DNA from: a virus
Length of the DNA stretch: 33,057 nt
Virus record (IMG/VR): IMGVR_UViG_3300006334_000143
Location: 1-33,057 of that record
Reading direction: 5' to 3' (one strand)
Shown: one piece after another, positions 29,509 through 33,057 of the stretch
How the letters are laid out: each line of letters begins with the position of its first letter
Numbering within the stretch: position 1 is the first letter of the stretch
Made by a program: the position numbers and the translations under genes
Notes under the pieces: generated by a model
Told to the model about the DNA's origin: nothing
The model's database searches: none
What the model saw: the letters and a program-made list of their open reading frames with translations, nothing else

Positions 29509-32500
29509 TTATTTCTTAGTGATTGTTGATGAGAAAGTAATCTTCACTGAGTTAGTAGCAGGAACATTTGCTCCTAACAATATATTTAACCTTGCTTCGC
29601 TTGTAGCGGTAAATTCAAACGAAGGAACAATGAGTTGATAATCTGTTCTCAAGTTACCATACTCGGTATGGAATACATCTGTGCCATCATCTGTGACACC
29701 AAATTCAATAAACTCTTTTTCACCATCTTGTAAGTTTTCTGCAACAACAACTACCTTCGCTCCTTTCGCAGTTGCAACAGGATATATGTTAGATCCACCA
29801 TTGTTTGATGATCCTTTAGTTAATGTTATTGTCTCAGATAAGATTTTAACATCAGCAAGTTCAAACTCTTTTAGATCTCCATCAAAAACTTTAACGCCAT
29901 TATAATTACCAGTTCCAAAACCAGTATTCAAATACACATCACCTTGATCATCTAATCTAAGAATAGGATCTACATAAACACCTGTAGAAACACCAAGATC
30001 AAAATACTGTTTTGAAGTATGTAGGAACGTACTCAATGCATTTGTATTATCAAATGTAGTTTCTGCATTATTAAATGTCATCAAGTTTGCAGTAATCTCA
30101 AACTGTTGACTTGTCAGAGATCTAATTGTATCTACTGAATAGAAATCAAGTGCAGTTGTTGTTAACTGCATTGTATTGCTTCCATCATTGTAGAAATACA
30201 AGACGTTCTCATTTGCACCAGGTGCAGTCTCAGGAATTATATAAGTGTTTTGATCAACGTCTTTTACTCCACCAAGTGAACCCCAGTTGGTTCCATCATA
30301 ACCTTCGTAAGTTAGAGTTGTAGTATTATATCTGATAGATCCTTGCTCAGCTGTTCCTCTCTCAGCAGTAGTTCCATTTGGAATTACAAGAGATGTTGCA
30401 GCATCAACAATAACTCTCTTACCAGAGTTAGGTCTAAGTAACAGATCACTGATGTCTGTATTAATTACATTATCAAATAATCTTAAGTCGCCATTAATAC
30501 TTAATGGAAGACCTCCTAAAGGTCCTATTCTTAACTCCTCAATATCCTCAAATGTTAAAGGAGCAACCGCTAACTGAGAATATGTAAGTTCACAAGAACC
30601 GTTTTGTAACGCACCAGATGTGTGAACTGGTTCAGCACCACTTGTAGCAGTTGTACCAGCTTGTGTTACTTCATATAAGTTATTTTTGTACTTAAGGTAT
30701 TGACCTACAGTTACAGGAGTATTTGCATTCCACTCAGAATATGCAGGAGCAGATACGTTCACAGAACGTAACTTCTTCATGTTTACAAATTCTAAATGAT
30801 TTGGTGTAACTCTAATTGTATTAATATTATCGTTGATAAACCATAGAGTGTTATCATTAGCACCGACAGTTTCTTCTGCTAAGATTGTAGTATTTCCATC
30901 TAAGTCTCTTACACCACCTAGAGATGACCATGATGTAGAGTTAGTGCTATACCCTTCATACTGATTTGTATCTGTGTTATATCTGATACAACCATCTTTT
31001 ACAATACCAGCAGTAGGTCTCTCTGCTGTAGTACCAACAGGAATAGCAATAGCAGTGTTGGTTAAGACATCAGCAATTCTTCCTGTGTCAGGAGCAACTA
31101 TAACGTCATACCCACCAAGAGATGATAGACTATTATTAGAACTTAATAATTTAAGATAATCACCAACACTTACAGAAGCACCTTTTAATTCTCCAGTACC
31201 TGTAATGTTACCACTCGTTGCTGCAATTTGAATTGTAGATCCTACATTAAGACCAGCAGCATCAACAACAAGATTATTTGTTAATGGATCTGTAACCGCA
31301 AGAGATAGGTTCTCGTTTGCAACCGCAGTAATAGAACTTGTTATAGTAGCTTTAAGATTTGCAGTCGCACTAACTGTTGCATTTGCAATTGCAGCAGCAA
31401 CTATATCTGCCTCTGGTGTTACTAATTTTTGTACAGTAAATTCACCGTCATCTACTTTACCTTTTACAACTTCTTCTACAACAACATCGGTAACTGTTAT
31501 CTCAAGACCACTACCAAATGTCTTAGGGTTATTTGTGCTGACAGTCATTACTGCCTCATCACCATCATCACCACCCTCGTTAATATGATCTGCATTTTCT
31601 GTAGCACAGAAGTAGTAAAGATTAGGTGTGTCGTCAGCGATCTTAATTGTATGATTTGTTCCGTCTACAGTTACACCTGTAGTATATGTTGCACCAAAGA
31701 AATTAAATACGACTGCTCCAGCAGTGGTTGGGTTTGCACTTAATGTAAGTGTAGTTCCGTTAACGACTGTTAGTACAGTTGTACCACTTGGAATAATACC
31801 ATCTCCAGATACTTTTTCAACAGCAAATCCTGCTTGAATACCAGTTGTCGAAGGAACTGTAATAGTTGGAGAACTAGCACTTAACGTTGTACTTACATTT
31901 TCAACTCTACTAGGTGCCCATCTACCATCAGGGAATTGAGATAAAGCAAATACATGACTACCATTTGTAGCATCACTTAGATCAAATGTATAACTGTTAC
32001 CAGCATACACTGTCCAAGAAGGAGTCATTACTGCTCCGTTACCATCGTTAAGATCTATAAAGTAACGATATTCAGTAACAGCAGTATTAATATTATATGC
32101 TACAGAAGGTGCAGAATCTTTTACAAGAGTAAATCCATCTTGGAAACCAAATGTATCAATAACAATATAAGAAATATTATTACTGCCATTAACCTTAACT
32201 TTCTGAATTTTAACTGGAGTACCAGCAGACGTAACATTAGTTACTGATATTGTGACGTTATCAGCAGGAGTTGATCCACCAATAGATGCACCTGGTATTG
32301 TAATTGTATCATTTGCAGCATAGAAGTAACCTTCAGATCCTGTAGTAACAACTACAGATAATACCTCACCATTAACTCCTCTAGTAACATCAAACGTTGC
32401 ACCAGCACCATTTCCTGACGTTCCAGTAGGTGCAACAGCAGTATAGTTAGCATTTGCTCCACCACCAACTGTTGTCGATACTGTAACTGTACTTGCAACA

Positions 32501-33003
32501 ATACCACCACCAGCATCCCTAACTAAATCTCCTACACTAAACGTATTAGCTGGAAGAGTGGTGCTTGTAAATACAATTTTATCAACCTCTAAGTTAGTAA
32601 CAGCGTATACCTCTGGTTGTACAAGATCAAATGCACTTACATTTAAGATATCTCCTACAGTATAACCATTACCACCATCTACTATAGTTACTTCACTAGC
32701 AAAACCTAGAGTTCCAACAGTATACTGGAATCCACTACCACCACCATACTCAGGTTCAAAGTTAACAACTAAATCACCAGCTAAGGTTGGTAGAATTGAT
32801 ATCTCTACAGTTGTAGCATCTACAACTTGTGTAACTGTAGATCCAGCAATAATTTCACCATTACCACTTTGTTTTACTACGATCATTCCAGCAACAATAC
32901 CAGTAGTGCTTGCAACTGTTAAGTAAGTTTGGTTTTGGTTAACAACTTTTATATCTCTTTGTATTGCAGTTTCAGTAACAATTGTTTCAGAAGAAATTGT
33001 CAA
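29509..33003 (-). CDS. Large modular tail fibre protein with cupredoxin-like domain (1164 aa)
   Basis: 1164 residues, starting at TTG (33003) because a stop lies upstream in frame and no ATG is nearby; the TTG overlaps the previous stop (TTGA). Modules in order: a TG-I-x-AG-x-x-V-x-K-x-SG module (about 30-90); SGYT-type repeats; a cupredoxin-like beta domain at about 320-480 (TPSWTVYAGNSYTFDLSD, SHVFALSQFPDG, then LYYFCATENADH) that is interrupted by a second copy of the first module; then two copies of an IRYNT...YEGY...LGGV module (about 660-745 and 875-965); and between them a P-VHTSG-x-x-x-NG carbohydrate-binding-like module. The C-terminus is beta-rich (SFEFTATSEARLNILLGANV). Assigned as a tail-fibre protein from module content and position; the exact T4 equivalent is unclear. 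Confidence 0.8.
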   Translation of the reverse strand: MTISSETIVTETAIQRDIKVVNQNQTYLTVASTTGIVAGMIVVKQSGNGEIIAGSTVTQVVDATTVEISILPTLAGDLVVNFEPEYGGGSGFQYTVGTLGFASEVTIVDGGNGYTVGDILNVSAFDLVQPEVYAVTNLEVDKIVFTSTTLPANTFSVGDLVRDAGGGIVASTVTVSTTVGGGANANYTAVAPTGTSGNGAGATFDVTRGVNGEVLSVVVTTGSEGYFYAANDTITIPGASIGGSTPADNVTISVTNVTSAGTPVKIQKVKVNGSNNISYIVIDTFGFQDGFTLVKDSAPSVAYNINTAVTEYRYFIDLNDGNGAVMTPSWTVYAGNSYTFDLSDATNGSHVFALSQFPDGRWAPSRVENVSTTLSASSPTITVPSTTGIQAGFAVEKVSGDGIIPSGTTVLTVVNGTTLTLSANPTTAGAVVFNFFGATYTTGVTVDGTNHTIKIADDTPNLYYFCATENADHINEGGDDGDEAVMTVSTNNPKTFGSGLEITVTDVVVEEVVKGKVDDGEFTVQKLVTPEADIVAAAIANATVSATANLKATITSSITAVANENLSLAVTDPLTNNLVVDAAGLNVGSTIQIAATSGNITGTGELKGASVSVGDYLKLLSSNNSLSSLGGYDVIVAPDTGRIADVLTNTAIAIPVGTTAERPTAGIVKDGCIRYNTDTNQYEGYSTNSTSWSSLGGVRDLDGNTTILAEETVGANDNTLWFINDNINTIRVTPNHLEFVNMKKLRSVNVSAPAYSEWNANTPVTVGQYLKYKNNLYEVTQAGTTATSGAEPVHTSGALQNGSCELTYSQLAVAPLTFEDIEELRIGPLGGLPLSINGDLRLFDNVINTDISDLLLRPNSGKRVIVDAATSLVIPNGTTAERGTAEQGSIRYNTTTLTYEGYDGTNWGSLGGVKDVDQNTYIIPETAPGANENVLYFYNDGSNTMQLTTTALDFYSVDTIRSLTSQQFEITANLMTFNNAETTFDNTNALSTFLHTSKQYFDLGVSTGVYVDPILRLDDQGDVYLNTGFGTGNYNGVKVFDGDLKEFELADVKILSETITLTKGSSNNGGSNIYPVATAKGAKVVVVAENLQDGEKEFIEFGVTDDGTDVFHTEYGNLRTDYQLIVPSFEFTATSEARLNILLGANVPATNSVKITFSSTITKK

Positions 33004-33057
33004 ATATTTTTTAAATATTCAATATAAAAATTCATGGATTGTAATACCAATGATTGC
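33000..33057 (-). CDS. C-terminus of an upstream gene (partial)
   Basis: 18 complete codons plus the stop remain before the window edge, encoding QSLVLQSMNFYIEYLKNI. The stop TGA overlaps the TTG start of the 1164-aa gene as TTGA, which supports a real coupled gene. It probably belongs to the structural (baseplate or tail) block, but the fragment is too short to identify. Confidence 0.45.
   Translation of the reverse strand, partial: QSLVLQSMNFYIEYLKNI

Noticed and set aside
18607-33003. Long plus-strand open frames inside the fibre genes
   Set aside because: They are shadows of the long minus-strand fibre genes, whose Gly/Thr/Val-rich codons leave the opposite strand open; no signals or recognisable domains.
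1-33057. tRNA genes, integrase or IS elements
   Set aside because: No cloverleaf-like stretches in the short intergenic gaps and no recombinase or transposase motifs in any frame read.

Overview
The window reads as a piece of a marine T4-like cyanophage (cyanomyovirus infecting Synechococcus or Prochlorococcus). The evidence is an AT-rich, tightly packed and almost entirely minus-strand gene set: the T4-type neck, tail and packaging genes gp13-gp14-gp15-gp16, long cyanophage-type tail-fibre proteins, T4-type late promoter motifs (TATAAATA / CTAAATA), and the cyanophage auxiliary metabolic genes talC (transaldolase) and a plastoquinol terminal oxidase (PTOX). No tRNA, rRNA, CRISPR, IS element or integrase was seen.

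Layout, left to right. (1) 1-274: the 5' part of talC, minus strand, running off the left edge. (2) 376-2019: three plus-strand genes for signal-peptide-bearing proteins of unknown function, the only plus-strand block. (3) 4756-2016, minus: a coupled operon of 53-aa protein, PTOX, 51-aa protein, 41-aa membrane peptide, staphylococcal-type nuclease, two single-span membrane proteins and a proline-rich membrane-anchored protein; 5614-4829 holds three more small genes. This is the zone next to gp16 that is known to be hyperplastic in cyanomyoviruses. (4) 8552-5650: gp13, gp14, gp15, gp16 (two neck proteins, tail sheath stabiliser, small terminase). (5) 14547-8580: a short hypothetical gene, a fused U32-like/methyltransferase protein, seven consecutive non-identical 2-oxoglutarate/Fe(II) oxygenases, and a coiled-coil protein, most overlapping by a few bases. 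(6) 33057-14540: virion structural and tail-fibre genes, including one of 3448 codons that fills nearly a third of the window and one of 1164 codons.

Transcription runs right to left. Late-promoter motifs sit before the tail-fibre genes, gp13, the small gene before gp16 and perhaps the oxygenase block, while host-type extended -10 elements (core TGTGCTATA) precede talC, a small gene near 5086 and the second secreted gene. Together the genes build the tail and neck, package DNA, and redirect host carbon and electron flow (TalC, PTOX).

The most unusual feature is the oxygenase array beside the fibre genes: seven hydroxylase-type enzymes plus a U32-type protein, a family that elsewhere also performs hydroxylations. 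It may modify virion proteins, surface glycans or small molecules; the substrate cannot be told from sequence. The large fibre proteins also show nested insertion and duplication of domains.
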